A DNA stretch of 64,000 nt from Pictodentalium vernedei. Its lineage: Eukaryota; Mollusca; Scaphopoda; Dentaliida; Dentaliidae. A program made the position numbers and the translations under genes. Of this stretch, positions 12,246 to 25,100 are shown one piece after another. Every line of letters starts with the position of its first letter. Positions within the stretch are counted from its first letter, which is position 1. The notes below the pieces were generated by a model. The model saw nothing but the letters and a program-made list of their open reading frames with translations. It made no database searches and was not told where the DNA came from. Location: the NCBI GenBank assembly GCA_031216915.1, contig JAUFNR010000078.1, forward strand, positions 62,001-126,000, given 5' to 3'.

Positions 12246-12371
12246 TAACTGGTTGAGTGCTGGAAGCCACTATCAGGGCTTTCAGAACTAGAGTGACGTC
12301 ACGCATGCAGCCCGACTTTCCCAGGAATGGTAATGCTTAAACGCAAAATAGTCGGAGCCATTTTCTGTCAA

Positions 12372-13622
12372 CAGTTTACCTAATGAATCTGCCATATCTG
12401 CACTCGTAATATACAAAATCTGCTATTCAAATTTTATTTTTTCATTTCTCTACTTCAAAACATACCTCATGACCTATTAATGGAACAAACTTGATGAGCT
12501 TGTTCCAATAAGGACTAATAAGCCATGGTTAGAAGTAAAAGATGAAAAAATGCCGCTCAGGATCACCGATCCAATGTCGAGTTGCGACAACAGTTCCTCG
12601 CACCAAGGCCAACACACCTATGAAGTTTCATGACTCTAGGTTGAACCACTATCAAGTTCTCATCCGGAAACCAATTGTTGCGATATACTATGTTCAAGGT
12701 CACTGTGACCTTGACCTTTGACCTGGTGAGTCCAACATCAATAGGGTTCTTCCTCGCACCAAGGCCAACACGCCTGTAAATTTTCATGACTCTAGGTTGA
12801 ACCACTATCAAGTTATCATCCGGAAACCAATTGTTGCGATATACTATGTTCAAGGTCACTGTGACCTTGACCTTTGACCTGGTGAGTCCAAGATCAATAG
12901 GATTCTTCCTCGCACCAAGGCCAACATACCTATGAAGTTTCATGACTCTAGGTTGAACCACTATCAAGTTATCATCTGGAAACCAATTGTTGCGATATAC
13001 TATGTTAAAGGTTACTGTGACCTTGACCTTTGATCTGGTGAGTCCAAGATCAATAGAGTTCTTCCTCGCACAAAGGCCAACCCACCTATGAAGTTTCATG
13101 AATATAGGTTGAACTACTATCAAGTTATCATCCGGAAAGGAATTGTTGCGATTTACTATGTTCAAGGTCACATTGACCTTGACCTTTGACGTAGCGAGTC
13201 CAAAATCAATAGGGTTCTTCCCCTCACCAAGGCCAATCTACCTATGAAGTTTCATGAATGTGAGTTGAACCATTATCAAGTTATCATCCGGAAACCAATT
13301 GTTTAAGATTTACTACATTCAAGGTCACTGTGACCTTGACCTTCGACGTAGCATGTCCAAAATCAATAGGGTTCTTCCTCCCACCAAGACCAACCTACGT
13401 ATGAAGTTTAATGAATGTGAGTTCAACCACTATCAAGTTATCATCCGGAAACCAATTGTTTACGATAGCCCGCCCGCCCGTCCGCCCGCCCGTCCGCACG
13501 CCCGCCCGCCCGCCATTCACCAAACTATAAGTCGAGTTTGACTTCGTCACAACTCGACTAAAAATCTGATGTTTCAGAAAAATAATTTGTACTGTTGGCT
13601 TCAACTTGTGTTAGGTAAAGAA
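12372..13622. mobile_element. piggyBac-like (TTAA) palindromic MITE, split by a later insertion
   Basis: The left end (CAGTTTACCTAATG, from 12372) and the right end (GTTAGGTAAAGAA, to 13622, followed by TTAA) match the ends of the 244-bp TTAA elements at 21377, 44472 and 47335. The central palindrome motif TGAGCTTGTTCCAAT is at about 12494-12512. Removing the insertion at 12549-13564 leaves about 235 bp, close to the family length. The left target copy has decayed to TCAA. Confidence 0.65.
12549..13564 (+). mobile_element. Satellite-bearing element with AGGTCA palindromes (about 157-bp units)
   Basis: The 5' end has a palindrome GGATCACCGATCC (12560-12572) and the subterminal motif TGTCGAGTTGCGAC (12575-12588). 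The 3' hairpin has arms at 13530-13542 and 13546-13559 with loop TTC, followed by AAAA; its right arm is the inverse of the 5' motif. A CCCGCCCGTCCG-rich run precedes it. The body is six or so units of about 157 bp. Each unit centres on AGGTCAnnnTGACCT followed by TGACCT; perfect 15-bp palindromes are at 12697-12711, 12853-12867, 13165-13179 and 13322-13336. It sits inside the TTAA element at 12372-13622, in an A-run, and leaves no clear target duplication. Confidence 0.8.
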
Positions 13623-13719
13623 TTAAAGATGCAGTACATACACCAATCTTGGGCTATATGAGTCAATTTTCTTTTTTGCATGTAATAACTCCCAATCCTT
13701 CAAAATGCGTTTGGGGAAT

Positions 13720-14660
13720 AATTGCCTAAGTGACACATTTGTGTGTGTGTGGAGGGGAGGGGGGGGGGGGGGAGTTGTGGAACCTATATTGAAACCTGGC
13801 CTGTATTACAAGCTGGAAAATACACATATCAACTTTCGTTGAAATCAAATAATCCAATCTGGAGTTATCAGTCGGAAACCAATTGTTTACAGACAGATTG
13901 ATGGACCGACAGATGGATGGATGAAAGTCATGATTATAGCCCTGACTATAAACAGTCAGGCTAAAAATGCATTTTGTACCAAAGAAAAAATATTGCATGA
14001 ATGGCCCTGGGTGAGGAGGAGGTGGGGTGGGGGGAAGTGGGGAGGTGTTGTTGCGTTAGGGGAGTCTATTTTTTTTCCACATGTGGTGGTCATTCTAAAT
14101 GCTTCAGAATGCATTTTGAACAAAGAAAAAAAATAGTACCTAACTGGCACCATGGGGGTGGGGGTGGGGGGTGGTGTTTGTCTGGGTTTTTTAACCACAA
14201 ACTTTAACCAAAACTGTAAAAAAGCATTTTTGATGAAAGAAAAAGTGCCTAATTGCCCCCCCCACCTCCTCGAAGGGGGAGGGGGGGGTACGTGAGTTTA
14301 AAAAAAGGTTCCACATGTAGTGACTGTAAATAGTTCAAAATGCATATTGAAGGAAATAAAAAAAAATGCCTAATTGAGGGGGGGGGGGGGGGGGGCAGGG
14401 TGGTGTTTGTCTGGGTTTTTAACCAAAACTGTAAAAAGCATTTTTGACGAAAGAAAAAGAAAGTGCCTAATTGGCCCTCGGTGGAGGGGGGATGAGGGGG
14501 GGGGGGGGGGGTGGTTACGTAAGGTTAAAAAAAAGGTTCCACATGTAGTGACTGTACATAGTTCAAAATGCATATTGGAGAAAAGAAGAAGAAAAAAGCC
14601 TAATTGGGGGGGGGGGGGGGGTAGGGGGGTGGTGGTGTTTGTCTGGGTTTTTAACCACAA
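13720..14660. repeat. About 231-bp repeat with poly-G runs, plus an element 3' end
   Basis: An imperfect 3' hairpin (arms at about 13937-13947 and 13954-13963, followed by AAAA, preceded by a GGATGGATG-type run) ends one element at about 13967. After it, a unit containing GTTTGTCTGGGTTTTTAACC recurs at about 14174, 14403 and 14635. Each unit carries one or two G-runs of 8-19 bases (for example near 14275, 14378, 14498 and 14607). Frames through it are low-complexity and not coding. The G-runs have strong G-quadruplex potential. Confidence 0.75.
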
Positions 14661-16872
14661 ACTTGGAGTCATCCTACCAAGCTATTATGAGATCCCTTCA
14701 TAATTTTGGCCTGTGGAATATTCTAAAGGTTTTCGGATTTCGGGCCTCTGTTGCCGTCACAGATGCCCAAAAGGGGATTTTCTCATCTAGCCATTATATG
14801 AAGTCAACCTATCAAGTTACACTAAAATCCCTCCATAAATATGACCTGTAGAATGTGCTAAAGGTTTTCGGGCTTCGGGCCCCTGTTGCCATCACAGTTG
14901 CCCAAAAGGGGATGTTCTCATATAGACATTATATGAAGTCAACCTATCAAGTTACAAAGAAATCTCTCCATAAATATGACCTGTAGACTGTGCTAAAGGT
15001 TTTCGGGCTTCGGGCTCAGGCAGCCATCATGGGTGAATGAATGCAACCATAAGGGAACATTCTCATCTGGGAATCATGTGGATTGATCCTACGAAGTTAC
15101 AATGAAATCCCTTCAAAAATATGACCTGTAGGTTGTGCTAAAGGTTTTCGGGCTTTGGGCACCTGTGGCCATCACAGTTGCCCAATCATGTCCAAAAGGT
15201 GACTTTCTCGTGTAGACATTATATGAAGTCAACCTATCACATTACAATGAAATCCCTCCATAAATATGACCTGTAGACTGTGCTAAAGGTTTTCGGGTTT
15301 TGGGTTCGGGCAGTCGTGACGGTTGATAGATCACGCCTAAATGGGGAAATTCTCATGTAGACATCATACGGAATCATCGTATCAAGTTACAATGAAATCC
15401 GTCCATATTAAACATGACCTGCAGACTGTGCTAAAAGTTTTTGGGATTCGGGCTTGGGCAGCCATCACGGTTGACAGATCACGCCCAAATGGGGACGTTC
15501 TCATCTAGGCATTATATAGAGGCATTGTATGAAGTTGCAATGAAATCCCTTCATAAATACGACCTGTAGACTGTGCTAATGGTTTTCGGATTTTGGGCTC
15601 GGGCAGCCATACCGGTTGACCGATCATGACCAAAAGGGGACGTTCTCATGCAGACATGACCTAAAACCTGCATATGAAATTTCGTGACGATCAGACAGGA
15701 ACTACCAGGGATAGCCTGTACTTGAAGGTTGAATAAAAAACTTTAACCACATACTTTAACCAAAACTCCAAATGTCAACTAAACAGGAAAAGGAAAAGAA
15801 GAAAAAAAAAAAAAAAAAAAAAAAACCCACTTGAACCTTCAGTAAAAAACTTTAACCACAAACTTTAACCAAAACTCTAAAAGTTAACAGATGGACAGAC
15901 GGACGGACAAAAGTCATCACGGTTGACAGATCATGCCCAAATGGGGACGTTGAATGATCACAACCATAAGGGAACATTCTCATCTGGGAATCATGTGGAT
16001 TGATCCTACGAAGTTACAATGAAGTCCCTTCAAAAATATGACCTGTCGACTGTGCTGAAGGTTTTCGGGCTTTGGGCACCTGTGGCCATCACAGTTGCCC
16101 AATCATGTCCAAAAGGTGACTTTCTCGTGTAGACATTATATGAAGTCAACCTATCACATTACAATGAAATCCCTCCATAAATATGACCTGTAGACTGTGC
16201 TAAAGGTTTTCGGGTTTTGGGTTCGGGCAATCGTGACAGTTGATAGATCACGCCCAAATGGGGAAATTCTCATGTAGACATCATACGGAATCATCGTATC
16301 AAGTTACAATGAAATCCATCCATATTAAACATGGCCTGCAGACTGTGCTAAAAGTTTTTGGGATTCGGGCTTGGACAGCCATCACGGTTGACAGATCATG
16401 CCCAAACGGGGACATTCTCATCTAGGCATTATATAGAGGCATTGTATTAAGTTGCAATGAAATCTCTTCATAAATACGACCTGTAGACTGTGCTAATGGT
16501 TTTCAGGTTTTGGGCTCGGGCAGCCATACCGGTAGACCGATCATGACCAAAAGGGGACATTCACAAGTAGACATGACCTAAAACCTACATATGAAATTTC
16601 GTGATGATCAGACAGGAACTACCAGGGATAGCCTGTACTTGAAGGTTGAATAAAAAACTTTAACCACAAACTTTAACCAAAACTCCAAATGTCAACCAAA
16701 CAGGAAAAGGAAAAGAAAAAAAAAAAAAACCCACTTGAACCTTCAGTAAAAAACTTTAACCACAAACTTTAACCAAAACTCTAAAAGTTAACAGATGGAC
16801 AGACGGACAGATGGACGGATGGACAGACAAAAGTCATTACTATAGCCCTCACTGTAAACAGTCGGGCTAAAA
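14661..16872 (+). mobile_element. 145-bp satellite block with a 918-bp tandem duplication and hairpin end
   Basis: Units of the GTTACAATGAAATCCC satellite fill 14680-15700 and 15960-16620. The segment starting at about 15043 is repeated from 15961, an offset of 918 bp, including the non-satellite tail with AACTTTAACCAAAACTC and a GACAGACGGACGG run. Only the second copy ends with the 3' hairpin (arms at about 16843-16855 and 16858-16869, then AAAA). The first copy's hairpin was apparently lost when the duplication formed. Non-coding. Confidence 0.75.
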
Positions 16873-18290
16873 ATGAGGGTACCAGAGCAAAACCCAACAT
16901 TTTCACGGCTCGTGTTTCATATTTAGTCAAACCCGAATAATATTTTGTTAATATATATTTGTTTTATTACCATTTATTAGAGAGAGCCTGTGGGCACTCC
17001 CAATAATTTGTAATACAACAAATTCTGAATAACAAATTCGGACCACCAAAAATAATTTAGCCCTCAACCAGTTAAAGACTATTACCCATATTGCACGAAG
17101 TTAATATTCAGGCTCCCACCGGAAGCCCAAATATTAACCAGGGACTCAATTTGAAAAAACTTCAATCTGACCCCTGAAGAGATGTTGTATACCAAGTATC
17201 AAAAGAATCTGACTGTTTGATCTGAAGAAGATTTTTAAAGCTTATTCCCCATAGTGCCCTAAGTTGATTATTTGGGCTCCTCTGTTGAGCCTAAATATGA
17301 ACCGAGGGGGTGAATTTGAACACACTTGTATTTAACCATCATATGGATGCTGTACACCAAATATCAAAAGATTCTGATCAGCGGTTCTAAAGAAAACTTT
17401 TTTCTCCTCAATTTTTGCAAACTCAGCATTTTTTCAAACGCCCCTGCAGAACACCCTGACACAACCGATGGCCATTTTTTTAAATCCATTCTACTGGTCA
17501 AAAGGATGCTTCATACCAAATAACAGTTCACTGTTCCGTGTAGTTTGGAAAATATGGGCATTGGAATTTTTTTCCAATTTTAGCCCCTGGGGTACCCACG
17601 GGGGAACGGAAAAAACAATTGGGGCATCAATCAAGTACTTTGGACCCACTTATGCTGGTTCAAATCGGGCCATCAGTTCTTGAAATAGAAATTCTGGGCG
17701 GAGCCCAAAATGAGTATGTTCCCACAGAGAGCTCAAATATTGATCTACCAATTTCTCTTGAACAATCTTTAATCTTCAACACCAAAGAGTGTTACATACC
17801 ATATATCAAGGAAATCTCTCTGGTGGTTCATGAGAAGAAGATTTTTAGGCTTTGGCATCATTGCCCAGAGCCCGAAGAAGGCAGCCACTCCATTTGAACA
17901 AAATAGAAAGGGTATACCGGAGCCCAAAATGGGTATGTGCCCAGAGAGAGCCCAAATATTGATCTACCAACTTCTCTTGAACAAACTTTAATCTTCAACA
18001 CCAAAGAGTGATACATACCATATATCAAGGCAATCTCTCTGGTGGTTCATGGAAAGAAGAGTTTTAAAGATTTTTGGGCTTTGGCATCATTGCCCAGAGA
18101 CCGAAGAAGGCAGCCACTTCATTTGAACAAAATAGAAAGGGTATAACCCAGGGATGGTTTGTGCAATATATATTTGAATTTGGCTGAATGGCTGTGGAGA
18201 AGAAGCCAAGTTTGCAAAAGTTAACGGACGACGGTCGCCAAGTGATAGTGATGGCAATACCTCACACTGACTCGCAGTCAGATGAGCTAA
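16873..18290 (+). mobile_element. Satellite-bearing element, GAAGAAGATTTTTAAAG family
   Basis: The body repeats a unit of about 165 bp containing GATGTTGTATACCAA, TCTGAAGAAGATTTTTAAAG and GAGCCCAAATATTAACC-like blocks, the same family as 39838-41707 and 45060-46742. The 3' part has ACGGACGACGG followed by a weak hairpin at about 18259-18288 and CTAAAAA. A short sequence (TAGCCCTCAACCAGTTAA) occurs near the left side (17050) and again directly after the 3' end (18300), which hints at a target-site or flanking duplication. The 5' end is not defined. Confidence 0.6.
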
Positions 18291-19275
18291 AAATGATGTA
18301 GCCCTCAACCAGTTAAGGCCCCACAACCTGCACAAATGCTGACCTAAATGATAATTTTTTCAACCCGAAATTGATATTGTTGGCTGAAAATTTTGGGTTG
18401 AGAAGCCACAGTACTAGGGTTGGACACTGTTGTGATAGCCCTCTACAACCTAAATATGTAACACGAGAGCCCTGGGCTCATTGAACTTTTAAATAAATGA
18501 CCTGAACACTGATTCTTACAAAATTGGACACATACATCTGACACCGACACTGACAGGGATTCTGCCTGCATAAACTCACCACTTCTTTGAAGTAGATGAG
18601 CTATAAAGCAGTCAGATGACCCCCCCCCCCCCCCTCCTTGACCCACACACACACCAAATATTTTGCAAGAAAAAATAATTTCTTGAACGATCAGGTTAAT
18701 TTACTCTTAAAACAATTGACACTTTTAAAAAAAAATACCCCAGAATCTGCATAGGCACAGTATGGTCACCTCAACTGATGCGGCCCTGCACTCAATCCCT
18801 GATGGTGACCAATCTGCAAGTTAAAGCATTGGGCAATAGCTTATTACTGCCAGGTGAGTGAATCTATCCAGCTATTCTCATTTTCTTCTCACATTTCTCA
18901 CCAGCTTCAAGTCCGTAAAACCTATCTTAACCATCAGCAAGTTGTTCAAAATGAATCATTAAAGTATGCAAGATACAGAGAAAGGGGAGCCAAGGAAAGG
19001 GGAGGGGGGGGGGGGGGGGAAATCAAGGTAACTGATCACTGTATCCAGATCATGGAATGACAGTTCTATCTGTGGCATAATCAATGACCCTGAACCATTT
19101 TGACTGGCACTGAAGTATTCAGATTAGCTAAAAATTTGGCTCTACACAATTCTGGGTCAGCACGAACACCGTCTACATTTCAAAGAAAGCTAAATACCAA
19201 ATATCAGATGACCTATGACAGACAAAGGGTGATAACTACAGCTCATCCTGACTTTCAGTCAGGTGAGCTAAAGAC
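18291..19275 (+). mobile_element. Unclassified repeat region ending in a 3' hairpin
   Basis: Poly-C (about 18620) and poly-G (about 19003-19019) runs are present. At the right side a hairpin with arms at 19240-19253 and 19257-19269 (one bulge, then AAAG) has the same design as the other element ends, and its right arm AGTCAGGTGAGCT is the inverse of the motif near 11545. No coding sequence. Confidence 0.5.
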
Positions 19276-21284
19276 TCATTTCTTCAAGTCACAATAGTTT
19301 GAATTCCATTCACTACAGGACCAATGTTGCCCGTTGAAAGCTCATATTCTCACTTCCCCTGTATCTCAATACTTGCTTTCCTGTGATAATACCCCCTCCC
19401 CCACCACTCCATCAAGCTGGTTCCTTTTTACAATCAGATAAACAAATAATCCAGTTTTTTAATAATACTCTTTCATATGAATACATCAAATACATTATAG
19501 AGTGTACATTGAAATAATAAAACAATAATAAAATGCATAACAGTTGAACAAATGAAACTTGTGTTGAAATCTATGCTATTAATGAAGAATGAAAATCTAC
19601 ACCCGTAAATCACATATTCTGCTGCACCTCATGCTTTATCATAGTTTAGAGATAATCATGCCAAGTAATTCCAAAACTGAGCTCAATTATATTAGATAGT
19701 TGCAGAACTTTACAAGATTCCAGTGAATTTTAGCAGACTTTATTCTGGTATGACCGATTATGGAACATGAAAGAGAAGTCATCCTTGTAAAGCATCCAAA
19801 TTTCTCAGGAAAGTTAATCATCAATTTTGACAGACACAGAACCTACTATCAACACCACACTTTTGGCCCCCCTAAGAGTGAGCAGGGCCCAAAACATCCT
19901 ACGGATATTTCAATGTCAAAATGTATAACCCACCACTGTTAATAATAACCTCTGGACATTTTAATTCCATAGATTAGCGAATGAGCATGCTTTTCTATGG
20001 TAATGCTCACTTTCCATTCTCGGTTGTGGCACAACATGCTCTCTTTATAATAATCACCCCGTACCTAACCATTCTTGATTTCAGGTATTGGCCTATAATT
20101 TTCTTTGTTGACCAATTGTTCTCATCATGCCACAGCTCAGTAAATGCATGGTCGGGAAATGTGTGGGGTAAACCAATCAATATTTTCAATGTACAGTCCC
20201 AAGGCTGAACGTTGTTAATATTAATTGGTCTACACACCATTAATTAACTGGTAGAGAGGTACTTTTTCGTGGATTTGTAACCCAGGAATTTTCTTCAAAA
20301 ATACCATGTTATCAGTAAGAGAGCTTTAGTTTAGCAAGTTTTTGTTCATAAAATATTGATTTGTTACAACTGATTGGAGAATGCCTGTTGGCATCCTCCA
20401 ATAAATTGTAAAAGAAAAAAATTATATGAAAATGTTTTCTACTTCTAAGCATACAGCAAATAAAAGTGACTTTCAGCACTTTTCAAAAATAGCCATTACT
20501 GTGGCTTCTAGCAATCAACTAGGAAATTGATGCATTGTCCTGGCATGGAAGTTACGATGAGGATTCACAATCTTCCAGCAACTTTGTGGCCTTGCTCCTA
20601 TAGAAAAACTATGAAGAAATCTTTTGGCTTCACAGAGTGAATCTCTCTCTCCCAAACCATACTACATACCCATCTGCTGGGATGGTATGCTGAGGTGGCA
20701 ACATCAACCCCACAGTTGATACTCTTTGAGCATGTTGGGATGCCTCGAGAACTTGAATCTCTAGCTTGCGAGACCAGCAAACGTATCCACAATGTGACCA
20801 CATTCTACATTTTGGAAATGTTTTTACTTAATAGTTAATTGTATGTCTTCTGCTTATATGCATGAAAATGGCAGTTAGCTGACAAAATGATTGTATTATA
20901 TGCCCATGTGCCCAGGTGAGTCTTTGCCCACTTGCCATATTTTGGTTTCAGACAGGAATGAGGTGCACTTGAGTCATCACCCACTTATCCTTGATAAGTT
21001 TGTGATACTGTATGTCTCTGGGGATTGGAAAACAAATCAGCCCATATTAAAGGCAGTTACCTGAAGAATTCATTTCAAGAGAATTACATTTATTTGAAAA
21101 CATATCTATGTGTTTAATAATATAATTAATTGGATATACATCAAACAATAATAGGATATACATCAAACAATGTCTTTCCAAAATCATTGTGATACTTTTT
21201 AAACCATTATGTTATTTACACCACAACTTGTTAAATTAAAAAAACACAGAAAACATTTTGTGTTTAAAAATATAATACAAATAA
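19276..21284. other. Low-repeat stretch, no gene seen
   Basis: AT-rich and mostly free of obvious repeats, apart from the stem-loop at 20381-20407 (12-nt arms TTGGAGAATGCC and GGCATCCTCCAA, one mismatch). Open frames are short and show no recognisable domain on either strand. Confidence 0.5.
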
Positions 21285-21887
21285 AGCCTAAAAAAGTTGG
21301 AAATCCCTTTCCCAGGCCCTCCTGCATGTCCTTTCGGTTGCCGCATGCTCTCTTTTTATAACCAATGCAAACTTAACCCTTTTCCTAACATGAAAAGCAG
21401 ACGACACTTGCAAAAAAAATTCTTGAATAACTAATTTTTTTCATTTTTTGTCTCAAAAACATAGGTTATGACCCCTCATTGGAATGAGCTCGACGAGCTC
21501 GTTCCAACGAGGGGTCATAACCTATGTTTTTGAGACAAAAAATGAAAAAATAATGAAAATTAATTGGCGATTTTTTTAGAATAGCGCTGGCCAGTTTTGG
21601 CCGTTACGTTGGGTAAAGGGTTAAAGAAATAAAAATTAAATGGTTCATGTCTGATATTTTACTAAAGTTAATAAAACTGATAAATTTGTCCCCTGAGTGC
21701 AACAAGGCTTTGTAATGCTTTCTGCATTACAAAGCCTTCTTGCACTCAATGGGTGAAATACACCACCACCCATGCTCTTCTGTTGATTATAAGGCCTAAA
21801 ACATAAAACAAATCAAGAACATGAACTTTTGATGGCAAAGAAATAATTAAAAAAATAAAAAAATGCCTGCCCACATGCAGTTTTACA
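21285..21887 (+). repeat. Left member of a large inverted repeat pair (partner 32010-32350)
   Basis: Read in reverse, 32350-32010 matches this segment, including CCAATGCAAACTTA, AAGGCTTTG...CAAAGCCTT and CCCACATGCA. A TTAA element (21377-21620) sits in this copy and is missing from the partner. The hairpin at 21704-21738 (15-bp perfect stem) is matched in the partner by one of 17 bp, and a pair that is T-A here is C-G there. The pair may be terminal repeats of one large element, or two opposite copies of one family. Confidence 0.75.
21377..21620. mobile_element. 244-bp palindromic TTAA MITE (piggyBac-like)
   Basis: Flanked by TTAA at 21373-21376 and 21621-21624. Ends are CCCTTTTCCTAACATG and the inverse of GTTGGGTAAAGGG. 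The interior is one long palindrome of about 60-nt arms around GAGCTCGACGAGCTC. TTAA targets with CCCTTT ends are characteristic of piggyBac relatives. It has no coding capacity. The partner repeat at 32010-32350 lacks it, which gives an empty site. Confidence 0.85.
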
Positions 21888-22147
21888 AATGAAAGTGTCA
21901 ATGAGAAACTTGACTGTGTAAAGGTCAAATGTCAAGATCATGGAAGTTGAAGATAGAATATGACATATCAGCCTGGTTGTTGCAATCATATGCCAAAAAT
22001 CATAAACCTAGTTGAACAATTCAATAATTTGACCTTGATGTCAAAGATCAAGGTCATCTGTCATCACAACAGTGCATGATACAATGTTGTCTTATGTAGA
22101 TACACTCACATGCCAAATATCATAAGCCAAGGTCAAAAGATAAAAAA

Positions 22148-25100
22148 AATGAAAGTGTCAATGACACTGTAGCTTAACTTGTGTGTTGTGTTTGATGAAA
22201 AGGATAATGTTCAATGTTTATGAAAGGATTATGAAATAAGACAAGAATTGTGATAATTGGGAATATGTTCATTTCTGTTCCCTGTATGCTATGTTTATGA
22301 TAAAAATAATATGAGGTGTACACTGTACTAAAGATCTGAGGGGTGAGTTAATATGACCTCACAGTTAATATATGTGGCCCTCACAGTTAACGTATATCAA
22401 CAAAAGTTACCAAATTACAGTGAAATTATTCCAAAATGAGTCATCCTATCAAGTTACATTAAAATCCCTTCATAAATATGGCCTGTAGACTGTGCTAAAG
22501 GTTTTCGGGCTTCGGGCCCCTGTAGCCGTCAGTTTCCCAATTGCGTCCAAAGGGGACATTCTCATCTAGACTTTATATGAAGTCAACCTACCAAGTTACA
22601 ATGAAATCCCTCCTTAAATTCGACCTGTAGACTGTGCTAAAGGTTTTTGGGCTTTGGGCTCTGGCAGCCATCATGGTTGAATGATCACAACCAAAAGGGG
22701 ACAATCTCATCTGGGCATCATCTGGAATGATCCTACAAAGTTACAATGAAATCCTTTCATAAATATGACCTGTAGACTGTGCTCAAGGTTTTTGGGCTTC
22801 GGGCCCCTGAAGCCATCACAGTTGACCAATCACGACCAAAAGGGGATGTCATCATTTAGGCATTATATGGAGTCAAACTTACGGGTTACAATGAAGTCCT
22901 TCCATAAATATGACCAATAGACTATGCTAAAGGTTTTGGGGTTTTGGGTTTGGGCAGCCATCAAGGCTGAATGATCGCGACCAAAAGGGGACGTTCTCAT
23001 CTACACATTATTTAGAGTCATCCTACCAAGGTACAATGAGATCCCTTCATAAATATCACCTGTAGACTGTGCTAAAGATTTTTGGGCTTTGGGCCCCTGT
23101 AGCCAACACAGTTGCCTAATGGTGTCCAAAAGGGGCTGTTCTCATCTAGACATTACATGAAGTCAACCTACCAAGTTACAATGAAATCCCTTCATAAATA
23201 TGATCTGAAGACTGTGCTAAAGGTTTTCGGGCTTTAGGCTTGGGCAGCCATCATAGTTGAATGATCGCAACCAAAAGGGAACATTCTCATCTGGACATCA
23301 TCTGGAGTGATTCTATGAAGTTACAATGAAATCCCTTTATAAATATGACCTGCAGACTGTGCTCAAGATTTTTGGGCTTCAGGCACCTGTAGACATCACA
23401 GTTGACCAACCACGACCAAAAGGGGATGTCATCATCTAGGCATTATATGGAGTCAACCTAACAAGTTACAGTGAAATCCTTCCATAAATATGACCTACAG
23501 ACATGCTAAAGGTTTTTGGGCTCGGGCAGCCATCAAGGCTGAATGATCGTGACCAAAAGGGGACGTTCTCATCTGGACACTATTTGGAGTCATCTTACCA
23601 AGCTACAATAAAATCCCTTCATAATTATGACCTGTAGACTGTTCTAAAGGTTTTCAGGCTTTGGGCCCCTGAAGCCATCACAGTTGCCCAATCGTGTCCC
23701 AAAGGGGACGTTCTCATCTAGACATTATATGAAGTTAACCTACCAAGTTACAATGAAATCCCTTCATAAATATGACCTTAGGCTGTGCTAAAGGTTTTTG
23801 GGCTTCAGGCTCGGGCATCCATCATGGTTGAATGATCGCAACCAAAGGGGACAATCTCATCTGGGCATAATCTGGAGTGATCCTGCGAAGTTACAATGAA
23901 ATCCCTTCATAAATATGACCTGTAGACTGTGTTCAAGGTTTTCGGGCTTTGGGCACCTGTAGCCATCACATTTGACCAATCACGACCAAAAAGGGATGTC
24001 ATCATCTAGGCACTATATGGGGTCAACCTAACAATGTTACAATGAAATCCTTCTATAAATATAACCTTTTGCCTATGCTCAAGGTTTTTGGGCTTGGGCA
24101 CCCATCAAGTCTGAATGATCACGGCCAAAATGGGACGTTCTCATCTAGACATTATTTGGAGTCAACCTACCAAGTTACAATGAAATCCCTTCATAAATAT
24201 GACCTGTAGACAGTGCTAAAGGTTTTCAAGCTTCGGGCACCTTTAGCCATCAAAGTTGCCCAATCATGTCCAAAAGGGGACGTTCTCATCTAGACATTAT
24301 ATGAAGTCAACCTACCAAGTTACAATGAAATCCCTTCATAAATATGACTTGTAGACTGTGCTTAAGGTTTTCGGGCTTCGGGCTCGGGCAGCCATCATGG
24401 TTGAATGATCGCAACCAAAGGGGACAATCTCATCTGGGCATCATCTGGAGTGATCCTATGAAGTTACAATGAAATCCCTTCATAAATATGACCTGTAGAC
24501 TGTGCTCAAGGTTTTTGGGCTTTGGGCACTTGTAGCCATCACAGCTGATCAATCACGACCAAAAGGGGATGTCATCATCTAGGCATTAAATGGAGTCAAC
24601 CTAATAGGTTACAATGAAATCCTTCCATAAATATGACCTTTTACCTATGCTAAAGGTTTTTGGGCTCGGGCACCCATCAAGGCTGAATGATCGCGATCAA
24701 AAGGGAACGTTCTCATCTAGACATTATTTGGAGTCATCCTACCAAGCTATAATGAAATCCCCTTCATAAATAGGACCTGTAGACTGTGCTAAAGGTCTTC
24801 GGGCACCTTTAGCCGTCACAGTTGCCCAATCATGTCCAAAAGGGGACGTTCTCATCTAGACATTATATGAAGTTAACCTACCAAGTTACAATGAAATCCC
24901 TTCATAAATATGACCTGTAGACTGTGCTAAAGGTTTTCGGGCTTCGGGCTCGGGCAGCCATCATGGGTGAATGATCGCACGTTCTCATCTAGACATTAAA
25001 TGAAGTTAACCTACCAAGTTACAATGAAATCCCTTCATAAATATGACCTGTAGACTGTGCTAAAGGTTTTCGGGCTTCGGGCTCGGGCAGCCATCATGGG

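Noticed and set aside
12563-13171. 202-codon minus-strand open frame
   Set aside because: Encodes four copies of the AGGTCA satellite monomer; an artefact of tandem repetition, matched by stops in other units.
14370-14703. Gly- or Pro-rich open frames on both strands
   Set aside because: Caused by poly-G runs in the 231-bp repeat.
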